A stretch of 44,519 nt of DNA from Deltaproteobacteria bacterium (GTDB lineage Bacteria; Desulfobacterota; DSM-4660; Desulfatiglandales; HGW-15), in NCBI GenBank assembly GCA_019307745.1, contig JAFDJA010000011.1, forward strand, positions 1-44,519, read 5' to 3'. A model generated the notes under the pieces. It was given only the letters and a program-made list of their open reading frames with translations, had not been told where the DNA came from and did no database searches. Shown here in pieces: positions 8,964 through 17,277 of this stretch. Within the stretch, counting starts at the first letter, position 1, and each line of letters begins with the position of its first letter. The position numbers and the translations under genes were made by a program.

Positions 8964-8992
8964 TTGACTTTTAATTTTTGCGGTATTATAAC
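8964..8992 (+). promoter_or_regulatory. Sigma70-like promoter of the excisionase-type gene
   Basis: TTGACT at 8964-8969 and TATAAC at 8987-8992 are separated by exactly 17 bp. The pair lies about 65 bp upstream of the small HTH gene at 9056. No other plus-strand gene follows closely, so the element most likely serves this gene. Confidence 0.65.
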
Positions 8993-9055
8993 GAGCTCCA
9001 AACTCGACTTATAAAAATCAGTTGGGAAATATATTAATATAACTAGGAGTTTAAA

Positions 9056-9223
9056 ATGCCTCAGATTATGACAACGAAAGAGTTAGCAAAATATCTTAAA
9101 TTACACGAAATTACTATATGTAAGTATGCCGCGGAAGGTAAAATTCCTGCCATAAGGATCGGACGCGTGTGGCGTTTCGACAAAGAAGCCATAGACAAAT
9201 GGATAGGCGGAGGGTCAAAATAG
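9056..9223 (+). CDS. Excisionase-family HTH DNA-binding protein (55 aa)
   Basis: This short gene encodes a single winged-HTH domain of the excisionase/MerR-like type (HTH_17). Motifs are TTKELAKYLKLHEITICKYA (recognition helices), then GKIPAIRIGRVWRF and KEAIDKWI, the standard end of this domain. It starts at ATG 9056 after AGGAG and has its own promoter. There is no integrase, recombinase or attachment site nearby. A regulatory role or a toxin-antitoxin/phage relic is therefore as plausible as true excision. It stands alone: upstream is the tol cluster terminator, and downstream the next gene converges from the minus strand. Confidence 0.85.
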   Translation: MPQIMTTKELAKYLKLHEITICKYAAEGKIPAIRIGRVWRFDKEAIDKWIGGGSK

Positions 9224-9338
9224 TTGTAATGACCCCCGGGCTTGATCCTGGATCACGTGTGATTTTATAAGAAAATAAGGGGGTTACACAGGTTAGTAAA
9301 ATAAGCAGGTTTTTTAAAAGATTCTTATTAAGGATTAC

Positions 9339-10514
9339 CTAATTATAAAGAAGATATGGTTTTCGCCATTCAAGAAAATTTTGGTTGGCTGAAAGCCATT
9401 CTTTTTTTATCTCTAAAATTTCCTTTCCTGTTTCTATATTTTTCCTTAGATCCGAACTGCCCAGTATCATATCGATCGGCATCTTTTTATACTCATATTC
9501 GTATGGGGGATCCTTCCACAGAAAACGATCCGGATGCTCTTTAATAACCGCCTGGAGTAGGGCGATTGATGTGAAATAGGGCTGATATGTCATAGAATCA
9601 AGGACATGGATCATAAATCCCCTGCAAGGTTTCCCTGCCCATTTATGAAAAGTCGGTCGGAACAGGATCTCCTGGAGGAGACACCCTGACAGTGCCTCTG
9701 GGGGGATATTTTGCTGAACCCTTTTTGTGTTAATGTACGGTGCTCCGAACATCTCAAATGGACGGCATGTCCCTCTTCCTTCTGAGAGGTTTGTCCCCTC
9801 CCACAGTATTTGTCCGGGATAGACCTGGGCTGTATCAGGGTGTGGCATATTTGGCGAAGGCATGACCCATCTGAGACCGGTGTCGGGCCATATCATATTA
9901 CGCCTCCACCCCTGCATTTTCACTGCCTCAAGGTCACAACCGATCTTATAGACACTGTTGAACATCAGGCCAAGTTCTGCCATTGTCATACCATGACGCA
10001 TGGGAAGCCTGTACGGACCCACAAAAGAATAGAGCTCAGGTTCGAGCAGATTTCCTTCAACTATAGCTCCTCCTATGGGATTCGGGCGGTCAAGTATAAG
10101 GACCTTTTTGCCTGATTTGGCAGCTGCCCTGAGGCAGTAGAGCATGGTAGTTATGAATGTGTAGACCCTTGTTCCAACATCCTGAAGGTCTATAATAAGC
10201 AGATCGATCAGATCAAGCATATCAAAAGAGGGAGCTCTGGAGTCTTTGTAGAGGCTGAAGACAGGAATATTCAGATCATATTTTCGGGAATGATCTGTCT
10301 CTACCATATTGTCCTGATCTTCACCCTCGTGCCCGTGCTGGGGGCCAAAAATGGCCTTTAGATTTCCTGGAAGCTGTTCCGAGATCACCTTGGAGGCAGG
10401 AGTCATTTTATTGTCCAGGGAGGCTTGGTTTGAAAGCAGCCCCAGTCTTAATCCTTTTAACTGTTTCCAGTATCCATCTCTTAAAAGATCAAGACCGGTA
10501 TAAACTTTTGTCAT
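9339..10514 (-). CDS. NamZ-like exo-beta-N-acetylmuramidase (DUF1343)
   Basis: The 391-residue protein belongs to the DUF1343/YbbC family, whose characterised member NamZ is an exo-beta-N-acetylmuramidase acting in peptidoglycan turnover. Family blocks seen are GLDLLRDGYWKQLKGLRLGL, the FGPQHGHEG motif, DLQDVGTRVYTFITTM, LDRPNPIGG, LPMRHGMTMAELG, and WVMPSPNMPHPDTAQVYPG followed by EGTNLSEGRGT. No signal peptide is seen, unlike many DUF1343 proteins that are exported, so recycling in the cytoplasm is possible. The ATG at 10514 has GGGAG about 13 nt upstream, which is loose spacing. No murein-recycling partner lies next to it. Confidence 0.88.
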   Translation of the reverse strand: MTKVYTGLDLLRDGYWKQLKGLRLGLLSNQASLDNKMTPASKVISEQLPGNLKAIFGPQHGHEGEDQDNMVETDHSRKYDLNIPVFSLYKDSRAPSFDMLDLIDLLIIDLQDVGTRVYTFITTMLYCLRAAAKSGKKVLILDRPNPIGGAIVEGNLLEPELYSFVGPYRLPMRHGMTMAELGLMFNSVYKIGCDLEAVKMQGWRRNMIWPDTGLRWVMPSPNMPHPDTAQVYPGQILWEGTNLSEGRGTCRPFEMFGAPYINTKRVQQNIPPEALSGCLLQEILFRPTFHKWAGKPCRGFMIHVLDSMTYQPYFTSIALLQAVIKEHPDRFLWKDPPYEYEYKKMPIDMILGSSDLRKNIETGKEILEIKKEWLSANQNFLEWRKPYLLYN

Positions 10515-10874
10515 AATGAAATATTATCTCCCTATTGAGTGTTATCGCCCTTTTCTGTATATAGATTGCACAGTTAGTATTTGTTTCATCTTGGAATGGG
10601 AGTTGAGAATAAGCCGAATTTCGTTCCTATGCTCTCAAAATCCCATATATATGCTAAGCTTTGCGTAAAGAGCTGGGAGTGGGGGTCCCCACAACCATTT
10701 ATGGACGGATACTATTCTAATGTGTTGGGCAGTCAATTTTTTTTTCAAGGAACCATACTCTTCCGGGAACTATAAGATAAAATAGATATTAATTCAAGGA
10801 TTCTGGTCTCTTAACTATGGTCTGACTGGATTTTGGAACCATAATCAATTTGTTTTTTTAAGATTGAGAAAAAA
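10515..10874. other. Intergenic stretch without a recognisable gene
   Basis: About 360 bp between two divergently oriented genes. An open frame of 64 codons at 10581-10775 lacks a ribosome site and any recognisable motif, so I do not call it. The segment presumably holds promoters for the muramidase (minus) and the zinc protein (plus), but no clean pair of boxes stands out. Confidence 0.4.
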
Positions 10875-10885
10875 AAGAGGTGCAA

Positions 10886-11077
10886 ATGTCCTGCCGCTAT
10901 CATTCGGATCGTGATGCCTATATAACGTGTGAGAAGGTGGGAACTGGTTACTGTAAGGAATGTCTTGAGACACGTGCTGAATGCACAGATTCTCAGATAC
11001 ACTGTAAGTTCAGGTCCGGTTGTATAATACATGAGAAAGGAAAAGAAAGGCGGAAACAGTCTGGAATTGACAAATAA
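10886..11077 (+). CDS. Small B-box-like zinc-finger protein (63 aa)
   Basis: The product is rich in Cys and His: CRYHSDRDAYITC, then YCKECLE, with further Cys at about residues 33, 40 and 45 and His at 40-49. The first half follows the bacterial B-box-type pattern CxxHxxxxAxxxCxxCxxxxCxxC, although the second position of one CxxC is a lysine-valine (CEKVGTGYC), so one ligand appears missing. The C terminus (CIIHEKGKE) is shared, in my recollection, with short deltaproteobacterial proteins of unknown role. ATG 10886 follows AAGAGG at ideal spacing. A GTG six bases upstream is less likely. It is a stand-alone gene; the function is unknown. Confidence 0.7.
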   Translation: MSCRYHSDRDAYITCEKVGTGYCKECLETRAECTDSQIHCKFRSGCIIHEKGKERRKQSGIDK

Positions 11078-11161
11078 TATAAGAATTTTGTTTTAATCTC
11101 TTAGGGTTTAATCCCACGCGGCCTGCCCGATATAATCTGAATTTGGAATCAAGACAGATGG

Positions 11162-12163
11162 TCAGTCACTCAGTCGGACATTGTCAAGGTAAATTGTCTC
11201 ATTCTGTTGCAGGTTAATACAAAATATCCCAAAATTCTGGATATTTTTTAGATTCATCTTCCGATCTTTTGGGGCGTTTACGATATTCTGTACAGGTATT
11301 TTTTTGTCACTCCATCCCTGGGGAATAAAAAAACTGGTGTTAAACCGATCAGAATATTTTTGATCATGGGTAGTGTGATAATTATCATGGACACGGCAGT
11401 GTATTCTTAATGGATGGTCAGAGGCATTGAAGATGCTGAACTCCAATGTATTAAAATCTCTCCAGTCATTTGGGAAATATTGCAAATGAATACCTGAATA
11501 TTTAACAGTTGTCAGTTGCACTTTTAGTGAAGACCTTCCATGCCTTGAGATCTTATCATCTATGCTAAGTATTGAATCACTTTCCCACCGCTTGATTTCC
11601 ATAGGGCTTTCAAAGTCCGACAATAAGGGGAACTGTTTCCTGGCAACTGCTTCATCAATTAATGCCTCTGCCAAAGGCAGAGTAGCCAAAAAGGTTATAA
11701 TTATTGTGCAGCACTGAAGTATGCGGAGGTGATACTGGTGCAGCGTCATGCGGGAAGGGAGGAGAAATGTAAGGCTAACTAATGTGCCTATGATATTTCT
11801 TGCCATGTCAAAAATATCAGGTGTGCGGTCTTCTATCCAGTACTGGCCCAATTCAATCAAAAAACCCAAAATCAGGGTGAGAGTTAAAATCCAGATAGCT
11901 TGCTTGAGAAAAGACCATTTTTTTGGCCTTTTCCATATTGTTACTGAAAGATAGGTAAGAGTTGAAAAAAGAAATATGTGACCCAGGTTCCATGCCTCTC
12001 CATAAGAGCGAGGGGAATGGTAATCGGGTCCACCTGCAAAAAGAAGCAGAAAACAGACTCCAGAGATAAGGGAAAGGAATATCGTCATCCATGGGAAAGG
12101 CACTTGCTGATGATTTTTCGGATCCGTTTTCAGGATGGTTTTAGAGAAATTAGAGTAGTTCAA
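11162..12163 (-). CDS. VanZ-family membrane protein fused to a carbohydrate-binding-like domain
   Basis: The 333-residue protein begins with a VanZ-like segment of four to five membrane helices (residues ~25-180). Family landmarks include NLGHIFLFSTLTYL, GFLIELGQYWIEDRTPDIFD and ARNIIGTLVS. From about residue 190 a soluble beta-rich domain follows. It begins FESPMEIKRWES and ends NETIYLDNVRL, typical of CBM11/galactose-binding-like jelly-roll domains, and probably faces the periplasm. The start is a TTG without a clear ribosome site; an internal ATG at residue 26 is an alternative. The VanZ family includes the teicoplanin-resistance protein VanZ, but most members are uncharacterised. The domain pairing suggests glycan recognition. 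Confidence 0.78.
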   Translation of the reverse strand: MNYSNFSKTILKTDPKNHQQVPFPWMTIFLSLISGVCFLLLFAGGPDYHSPRSYGEAWNLGHIFLFSTLTYLSVTIWKRPKKWSFLKQAIWILTLTLILGFLIELGQYWIEDRTPDIFDMARNIIGTLVSLTFLLPSRMTLHQYHLRILQCCTIIITFLATLPLAEALIDEAVARKQFPLLSDFESPMEIKRWESDSILSIDDKISRHGRSSLKVQLTTVKYSGIHLQYFPNDWRDFNTLEFSIFNASDHPLRIHCRVHDNYHTTHDQKYSDRFNTSFFIPQGWSDKKIPVQNIVNAPKDRKMNLKNIQNFGIFCINLQQNETIYLDNVRLSD

Positions 12164-12864
12164 TTACTGACCATTATATGGGTTAAGCGATTTAAAAGGA
12201 TTAACACTGTTCTAATATATGTCTGAATCTAAAGTAGCCGGATAGGTATCTTGAATTTACAGTATCTGTCTCCTTGCTGTCAAATTTTCTCAACAAATAA
12301 AAGAAGATAGTTGTTATTATATCTCAAAAGGAGGATGCTCACTCCTTCTTGGCATGAAGAGGAGTGTAAATATACCTATACCAACTTGGTGGAGGGGAGG
12401 AAGAGGTTAATGTGAGCGATACTATAGTAGGAATTGATCATCCCCCTCTGGATAATCACTGCGGCCACATCAAATTTACAAAAAATTATATCAGAAGTTC
12501 ACGGAGGGAGTATAATATTTAGTACTGGGTAAGTACTATATTAATAAGGGGCATATTCAGGGCTTACTTTATGCGGAAAAGTAGATTATAATCAGTGACC
12601 TTTCTCTGCCAATGGTGAAAAATTGTAGGATTATCTCCCTCAGCCTTTCAGGAAAACAATAAATTTTTTTCCACTCAAGCATGATGGATTTACACTTTTC
12701 GGTGCCTCCACGAATAATAAAAAGTTATTCCGTGCCCTGACATTCCAAGAAGGAGAGCAGAAAATAGAAGGGCTTGAAACTCCTTAAAAATAATTCCAAG
12801 CTATTTTTTAAGGGTGTATGTTGATTATAAGAGAGTATTTATTTAAACAGAAACAAGGGGAAAA
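12164..12864. other. 700-bp intergenic stretch, no recognisable gene
   Basis: This AT-rich segment lies between the divergent VanZ and MATE genes. It contains a 36-codon frame (GTG 12412 to TAG 12522) with a GAGG upstream, whose product starts MSDTIVGIDHPPLDNHCGH. It also contains an open stretch around 12620-12787 with no start codon. Neither matches a family I know. A short hairpin AAGGAG/CTCCTT sits near 12329-12348. I treat the region as probably non-coding or as decayed sequence. Confidence 0.4.
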
Positions 12865-14253
12865 TTGGGAAAAGAGATGAAAAATAGAAAGGATAACGAA
12901 TCGGGTCATGTTCAAAAGGATTGGACAAAGGGCAGCACAGTCCATAATCTTTTGACACTTTCATGGCCTATTATAATAAGTGACAGCCTTAATTTGATTG
13001 GCCCTACCATTGATATGATATGGGTTGGAAAGCTTGGTGCAGCATCTATTGCCGGTGTGGGTGTTGCAGGTATGGTGCTTATGGTGGCTAGATTAGGTAT
13101 TATGGGAATAAATACAGGCATGAGGGCTATGGTATCCCGTTTTGTCGGGGCAGGAGATACGGACGGAGCAATATGTGTGGCCCAGCAGGCATTTATTGTC
13201 AGCGGGACCTATGCGCTACTAATGTCCGCAGTAGGTATCACCTTTGCGGAACAGCTTATAGGCTTTTTGGGTATGGGGCCTGATGTTGTCTCAGAGGGTG
13301 CCATATATATACGTGTAGCATTCATAAGCGCCATAGCAATGTCCTTTCATATAGTCCCCGAGGGTACCATGCAGGCATCAGGAGATACTGTGACCCCAAT
13401 GAAGATAAGCATTTTTATGCGAGTAGTCCATGTTGTCCTTGCCCCTTTTTTGATCTTCGGGCTATGGATATTTCCCCGGATGGGTGTTAAAGGGGCAGCT
13501 GCAGCTACTTTGATTTCTCTGTGTCTGGGAATGACGGTCTCAATGTGGGTTGTTTTTACGGGCCGATCCCGTTTGAGGTTGACCATGCGGAACTTTCGTC
13601 TTGATTTTAACTTGATTTGGCGCATCGTAAAAATAGGTTTTCCTGCCTCTATGATGATGGCTCAGCAGAGATTTGCTCGAATTCTGCTGCTGCTGTTCAT
13701 TGCCCCCTTCGGCACACTTGCTGTGGCAGGTTTTGCTATTCTGGAAAGGATAGAAATTTTTGTGAGGACACCAGCTATGGGATTCGGAAGGGGTGCAGGC
13801 GTGTTAGTGGGCCAAAATCTGGGGGCACTCCAGCCGGGGCGCGCGGAGAAAAGCGCATGGCAGGCTGTAGGCTTTGCAGAGGGTATCGCCTTGATTTTTT
13901 CAACATTAATGCTGATATGGCCGGAGGCCGTGATTCGCATATTCAGCCCGGACCCTGAACTGGTGGAAGTAGCAAGTGTTTTCCTGAGAATATTGGCGGT
14001 GGGGTACTTAACCCTTGGCTTTGACGCAGTATTTTTGCAATCTTTAGCAGGAGCGGGCGATACCGTGCCGGCTATGATAATTAATCTGGTGCGAATGTGG
14101 CTGGTAACAGTCCCTTTGGCATACCTCCTTCCCAGGCTCACCAGTCTTGAAGTAAATGGTGTATTTTGGGGAATCGTGGCAGGTATGGTCTGCGGTACTG
14201 CCGCATATATAATATATTTTCGTACAGGAAGATGGAAATACAAGAAGGTTTAA
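12865..14253 (+). CDS. MATE family efflux transporter
   Basis: The 462-residue integral inner-membrane protein has twelve predicted helices in two related halves. MATE motifs include LSWPIIISDSLNLIGPTIDM in helix 1, the repeat-half counterpart IVKIGFPASMMMAQQRFARI, and QASGDTVTPMKIS with its second-half match SLAGAGDTVPAMIIN. MATE proteins export cationic drugs or metabolites against Na+ or H+; the substrate here is unknown. The start may be TTG 12865 (AAGGGG at ideal spacing) or ATG 12877. It is a single-gene unit ending at a perfect inverted-repeat terminator shared with the convergent gene. Confidence 0.93.
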   Translation: MGKEMKNRKDNESGHVQKDWTKGSTVHNLLTLSWPIIISDSLNLIGPTIDMIWVGKLGAASIAGVGVAGMVLMVARLGIMGINTGMRAMVSRFVGAGDTDGAICVAQQAFIVSGTYALLMSAVGITFAEQLIGFLGMGPDVVSEGAIYIRVAFISAIAMSFHIVPEGTMQASGDTVTPMKISIFMRVVHVVLAPFLIFGLWIFPRMGVKGAAAATLISLCLGMTVSMWVVFTGRSRLRLTMRNFRLDFNLIWRIVKIGFPASMMMAQQRFARILLLLFIAPFGTLAVAGFAILERIEIFVRTPAMGFGRGAGVLVGQNLGALQPGRAEKSAWQAVGFAEGIALIFSTLMLIWPEAVIRIFSPDPELVEVASVFLRILAVGYLTLGFDAVFLQSLAGAGDTVPAMIINLVRMWLVTVPLAYLLPRLTSLEVNGVFWGIVAGMVCGTAAYIIYFRTGRWKYKKV

Positions 14254-14316
14254 TTGCCTGTGTATCAAAGGCATCATGCTAAAGCTTAATCTTCGACTTG
14301 GGAGCACAGAGCAAGA

Positions 14317-14356
14317 CTTTTTTAATTGCCTCGTGAAAGGGCGGCAATTAAAAAAG
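14317..14356. terminator. Bidirectional hairpin terminator
   Basis: A perfect 14-bp inverted repeat (CTTTTTTAATTGCC and GGCAATTAAAAAAG) encloses a 12-nt loop. The T and A tracts within the arms give a poly-U tail in both directions. It lies between the convergent MATE gene and the sugar-transferase gene and can serve both. Confidence 0.8.
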
Positions 14357-14576
14357 TTCAGCCCATTTGGCTAAAGATTAAATTGAGCAGGTGGAGAAGG
14401 ATCAATCAGTCTTTTGGAAAAGATGATGATATAACGGCTTGATTTTACAGATTCAACACGTTTCTCCTATATCTGTCCTGCCTGTGGGGGGGACAAAAAT
14501 TTATCAGGAGTCCCATGGCACGCCCAGAAGATTTAATAAGTTTCCAGGCAGAATAGACTGGTATTTGAGGGGTAAA

Positions 14577-15860
14577 CTATCTCTTGTAAAGGGCTGCCAG
14601 TTTTTCAGGGTCAATTTTCAGGCTTAAACCCAGCAGAATAAGCTGATTTATCAGGGTTGTGCGGAAAATGCCAAGCCTGCACCACCTGCGTGCTGATGTG
14701 ACCACATATGATGGTGCAATCCTTATGCTGCCCTGCCTTTTCAGCCTGCGTATTAACAGTACATCTTCTGCAATGGGGATCGCGGGAAAACCACCCATGA
14801 AATCAAACAGTTCTTTTTTCATAAAAAGCCCCTGGTCGCCATAGGGCAGGTTCAGCCACCTGGATCTGAGATTCACACAAAATTCGACCAGCTTGACTGT
14901 AAGTTTTTTTGAATCTGTCCTGAATCTGAATGCCCCGCCTTTAACATCTGTGTCCATGAGAGCTCGGAATACACAGATTTTATAATCCTTTGGCAGCAAG
15001 GTGTCGGCATGCAGAAAGAGGAGTATCCTGCCTGTGGCAATTCCTGCCCCTAAGTTCTGTTGGGTAGCCCTGGAGCATGGCCCATTAAGAACCTTTGCCC
15101 CTGTCTCTACAGCTATCTCTTTTGTTCTGTCTGTACTTCCTCCATCAATAACAATTACCTCAACCTCGTCATCCCTTGCATTTGATATTACTTCTTTAAT
15201 TTTATCCTCTTCATTAAGAGCTGGAATGACCACAGAGATATAGGGTCTCTTCCATTGCTTGTCCAGAGCGATTGCCTTGAGATCTTTTGGCTGGTCAAGA
15301 TCAGTAAGGGGTTCAAGAAGATGTACTGATAACCCCTTTTCCACGGCAGCATCAATTGTCTGTTTTAATACCTCACCTGTTCCCCAATTGATATTACTGA
15401 AGAGATTAACAGGTTTTTTAAGGCTGATAAGCCAGTACCCTCCGTCAGTGCTGGGTCCCAGTACAACATCATGGTTTGACAGAAAATCAAAACCACTCAG
15501 GATATGGTCCGGCATAATTTCAGGTATATCTGTTCCGATGAGTATTATCTGGCGTGATCCGTTTTCAAATGCCTTGATTAATGAGTTGTACATACGGGAG
15601 CCGATATCTCCCTGACACTGCTCCTGAAATGGGATATCTGATCCCAGCCAGGAGCGCATATTTTTCAGATCCCCTCCTGTATAATGGATTTCAGGCCTTA
15701 TCCCCTTTAACGCTGCGGCATTTATGGCAGTGTCCAGCGTTTTTTCCGTGATCTGCTTATGAAGTTCTGCGGCCCTCACAGGACCCAGTTCAGGTATAAG
15801 ACGTGTCTTTGTCATTCCTGGTACAGGGTATCTGGTGAAGATGATTAGTCGCTCATTCAT
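14577..15860 (-). CDS. Fused DUF2064 transferase and family 2 glycosyltransferase
   Basis: This 427-residue protein joins two domains that are often separate genes. Residues ~1-195 are a DUF2064/TIGR04282 nucleotidyltransferase-like domain (FTRYPVPGMTKTRLIPELG, GTDIPEI, GPSTDGGYWL). Residues ~207-427 are a TIGR04283-type GT2 domain: ISVVIPALNEE, IDGGSTDRT, FLHADTLLPKDY with the DxD-like HAD, and the acceptor region YGDQGLFMKKELFDFMGGFP. TIGR04282/04283 names refer to their frequent co-occurrence with a radical-SAM/selenodomain system, which is not visible here. A cytoplasmic or membrane-associated sugar transfer role is likely; substrates are unknown. The second domain is paralogous to the gene at 21314-22045. 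Confidence 0.88.
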   Translation of the reverse strand: MNERLIIFTRYPVPGMTKTRLIPELGPVRAAELHKQITEKTLDTAINAAALKGIRPEIHYTGGDLKNMRSWLGSDIPFQEQCQGDIGSRMYNSLIKAFENGSRQIILIGTDIPEIMPDHILSGFDFLSNHDVVLGPSTDGGYWLISLKKPVNLFSNINWGTGEVLKQTIDAAVEKGLSVHLLEPLTDLDQPKDLKAIALDKQWKRPYISVVIPALNEEDKIKEVISNARDDEVEVIVIDGGSTDRTKEIAVETGAKVLNGPCSRATQQNLGAGIATGRILLFLHADTLLPKDYKICVFRALMDTDVKGGAFRFRTDSKKLTVKLVEFCVNLRSRWLNLPYGDQGLFMKKELFDFMGGFPAIPIAEDVLLIRRLKRQGSIRIAPSYVVTSARRWCRLGIFRTTLINQLILLGLSLKIDPEKLAALYKR

Positions 15861-16219
15861 AAAAATTATGGCTCTTCTATTAAATGGAAGGGAGAAAGGT
15901 GGTCAACGGTTCGAGGATTCAAGGGTTTGTTTTCTACCGGATTTATCAAAACTTAAGAATCCTTTCGATTTCTGCTGTTTCATCCTTGATACCAGACCGT
16001 ATATTTTCTCTTTTGGAAAATATCCTGTCATTCTAAAGATTTTCAGATAAAGGCTGTAAGCCTTCTGCCTTACTTTTATTCTTTATGGGTTTTTGCAATA
16101 TCCCGGGATTTTACAATGTTAGGGTAAAAAGAGAGGTCATAAAATGCAGATATTTTTTATCAAATATCCGCAGCAAAAACAAATTATATTGACTTGCACT
16201 ACTATAGATGAATGTTTTT
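15861..16219. other. Intergenic stretch between divergent genes
   Basis: About 360 bp with no credible coding frame: a 71-codon plus-strand frame at 15835-16050 overlaps the antisense 5' end of the transferase gene and lacks a ribosome site. The right end leads into the promoter of the cytochrome gene. Confidence 0.4.
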
Positions 16220-16248
16220 TTGTTAAATACATTTAGATCAGCTATAAT
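16220..16248 (+). promoter_or_regulatory. Sigma70-like promoter of the cytochrome c / ferric reductase pair
   Basis: TTGTTA at 16220-16225 and a perfect TATAAT at 16243-16248 are separated by 17 bp. The cytochrome start codon lies 67 bp downstream. Confidence 0.7.
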
Positions 16249-16315
16249 GACTTTTCAAGTGTAGTAATGAGCATGAACCATATTTCCTGATTTTTATCCG
16301 TTACAGGGGGTAAAC

Positions 16316-16666
16316 ATGAGAACTAGTGGATTTAAAGATTTATTTAGAAAACAGCCGACTTTTTTACTTGCATGTTTGACTTTTGTCTTAATAATGCCCC
16401 AATTTGTATCAGGACGGCCATTCAGGTTGTCCAAGATTCCGGATAAGGGCGTAAACTTCGGGTGCGGAACCTGCCATATAAATCCCAGAGGAGGTGGCCA
16501 GAGAAACAATTTTGGCAATGATTATAAGGCCATTGCCATACCTGCTGGTGATAAGTATATAAGTGAACTGGGAAAGCTTGATTCAGATGGTGATGGCTAT
16601 TCCAATGGTAAAGAGTTCACTGCAGGGACACATCCTGGTGATGCTGAATCTAAACCGGTGGAATAG
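16316..16666 (+). CDS. Exported monohaem cytochrome c with calcium-binding loop
   Basis: The 116-residue protein has a signal peptide (hydrophobic LACLTFVLIMPQFVSG, cleavage near residue 33). A single c-type haem motif CGTCH sits at residues 50-54. A DxDxDG calcium loop DSDGDGYSNGKEF at 89-101 is of the EF-hand/thrombospondin-type-3 kind. It would act in the periplasm as a small electron carrier. ATG 16316 follows AGGGGG. The stop codon directly abuts the next ATG, so it is surely co-transcribed and coupled with the membrane protein. The natural reading is a donor/acceptor pair with that b-type cytochrome-like protein. The exact redox partner is unknown. Confidence 0.85.
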   Translation: MRTSGFKDLFRKQPTFLLACLTFVLIMPQFVSGRPFRLSKIPDKGVNFGCGTCHINPRGGGQRNNFGNDYKAIAIPAGDKYISELGKLDSDGDGYSNGKEFTAGTHPGDAESKPVE

Positions 16667-17260
16667 ATGAACAAGTTGATCATCTCTGTCTCAGGGACAG
16701 CAATCATTGCATTTCCTTTTGTCTTATGGCTTCCTACTGTATCATCCGGCCTGCCCGCAGGATTATACTTTAACGGTGTTGGCAGGCTTTTCGCACTCTG
16801 GGCCTTTTGTTTGGTTGTTTTTCAGTTTTTATCCATATCCGGAATAGGCCGGCTTGAGAAAGATATAGGCAAGGCGAGACTCGTTAAAACACATAAAGTC
16901 CAGGGGGTGGTCATCCTGATACTGCTCATTCTGCATCCCGCATTGCTTTCTGTTTCTGAACTATCATTGGGATATATGAGCCCTGTATCCGCTCTAAAGA
17001 TCCTTGGTATCTGTGCTCTGATAATCCTGATGATATCTTCCGGATCGGCATTGTTTCATAAACGGCTGCATCTGGCCTATAAATCATGGAAGCGGGTGCA
17101 TATGTTAAACTATATACTGTTTCCTCTCATATTTATGCACAGCTATTTTATAGGCAGCGATTTGTTGGCCTGGCGTTTGAAGATATTCTGGATAGCGGGT
17201 GGCCTTGTCTATTTAGTTGTTTTATCAAAAAAAATAAGAGCAAAATATGTACAGGTTTGA
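16667..17260 (+). CDS. Ferric-reductase-like transmembrane (b-type haem) protein
   Basis: The 197-residue inner-membrane protein has five to six helices. It fits the ferric reductase-like transmembrane domain: paired histidines in consecutive helices (KTHKVQG and ILHPALL; RVHMLNY and FMHSYF) could bind two b haems. It lacks the FAD/NAD-binding domains of full ferric reductases or NADPH oxidases, and so resembles short MsrQ/YedZ-type membrane subunits. Its ATG follows the cytochrome c stop without a gap. The two probably form a quinol-to-cytochrome or cytochrome-to-membrane electron path. Which protein it serves outside this pair is not shown. Confidence 0.82.
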   Translation: MNKLIISVSGTAIIAFPFVLWLPTVSSGLPAGLYFNGVGRLFALWAFCLVVFQFLSISGIGRLEKDIGKARLVKTHKVQGVVILILLILHPALLSVSELSLGYMSPVSALKILGICALIILMISSGSALFHKRLHLAYKSWKRVHMLNYILFPLIFMHSYFIGSDLLAWRLKIFWIAGGLVYLVVLSKKIRAKYVQV

Positions 17261-17277
17261 GCTGTTTTCTCGGATTC

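Noticed and set aside
9285-9345. Third copy of the promoter-bearing repeat (GTTACACA at 9285)
   Set aside because: Only the 8-bp word matches; the flanking blocks and the -35/-10 spacing do not align.
10581-10775. 64-codon frame upstream of the B-box-like gene
   Set aside because: No ribosome site, no motif, and low-complexity AT-rich composition.
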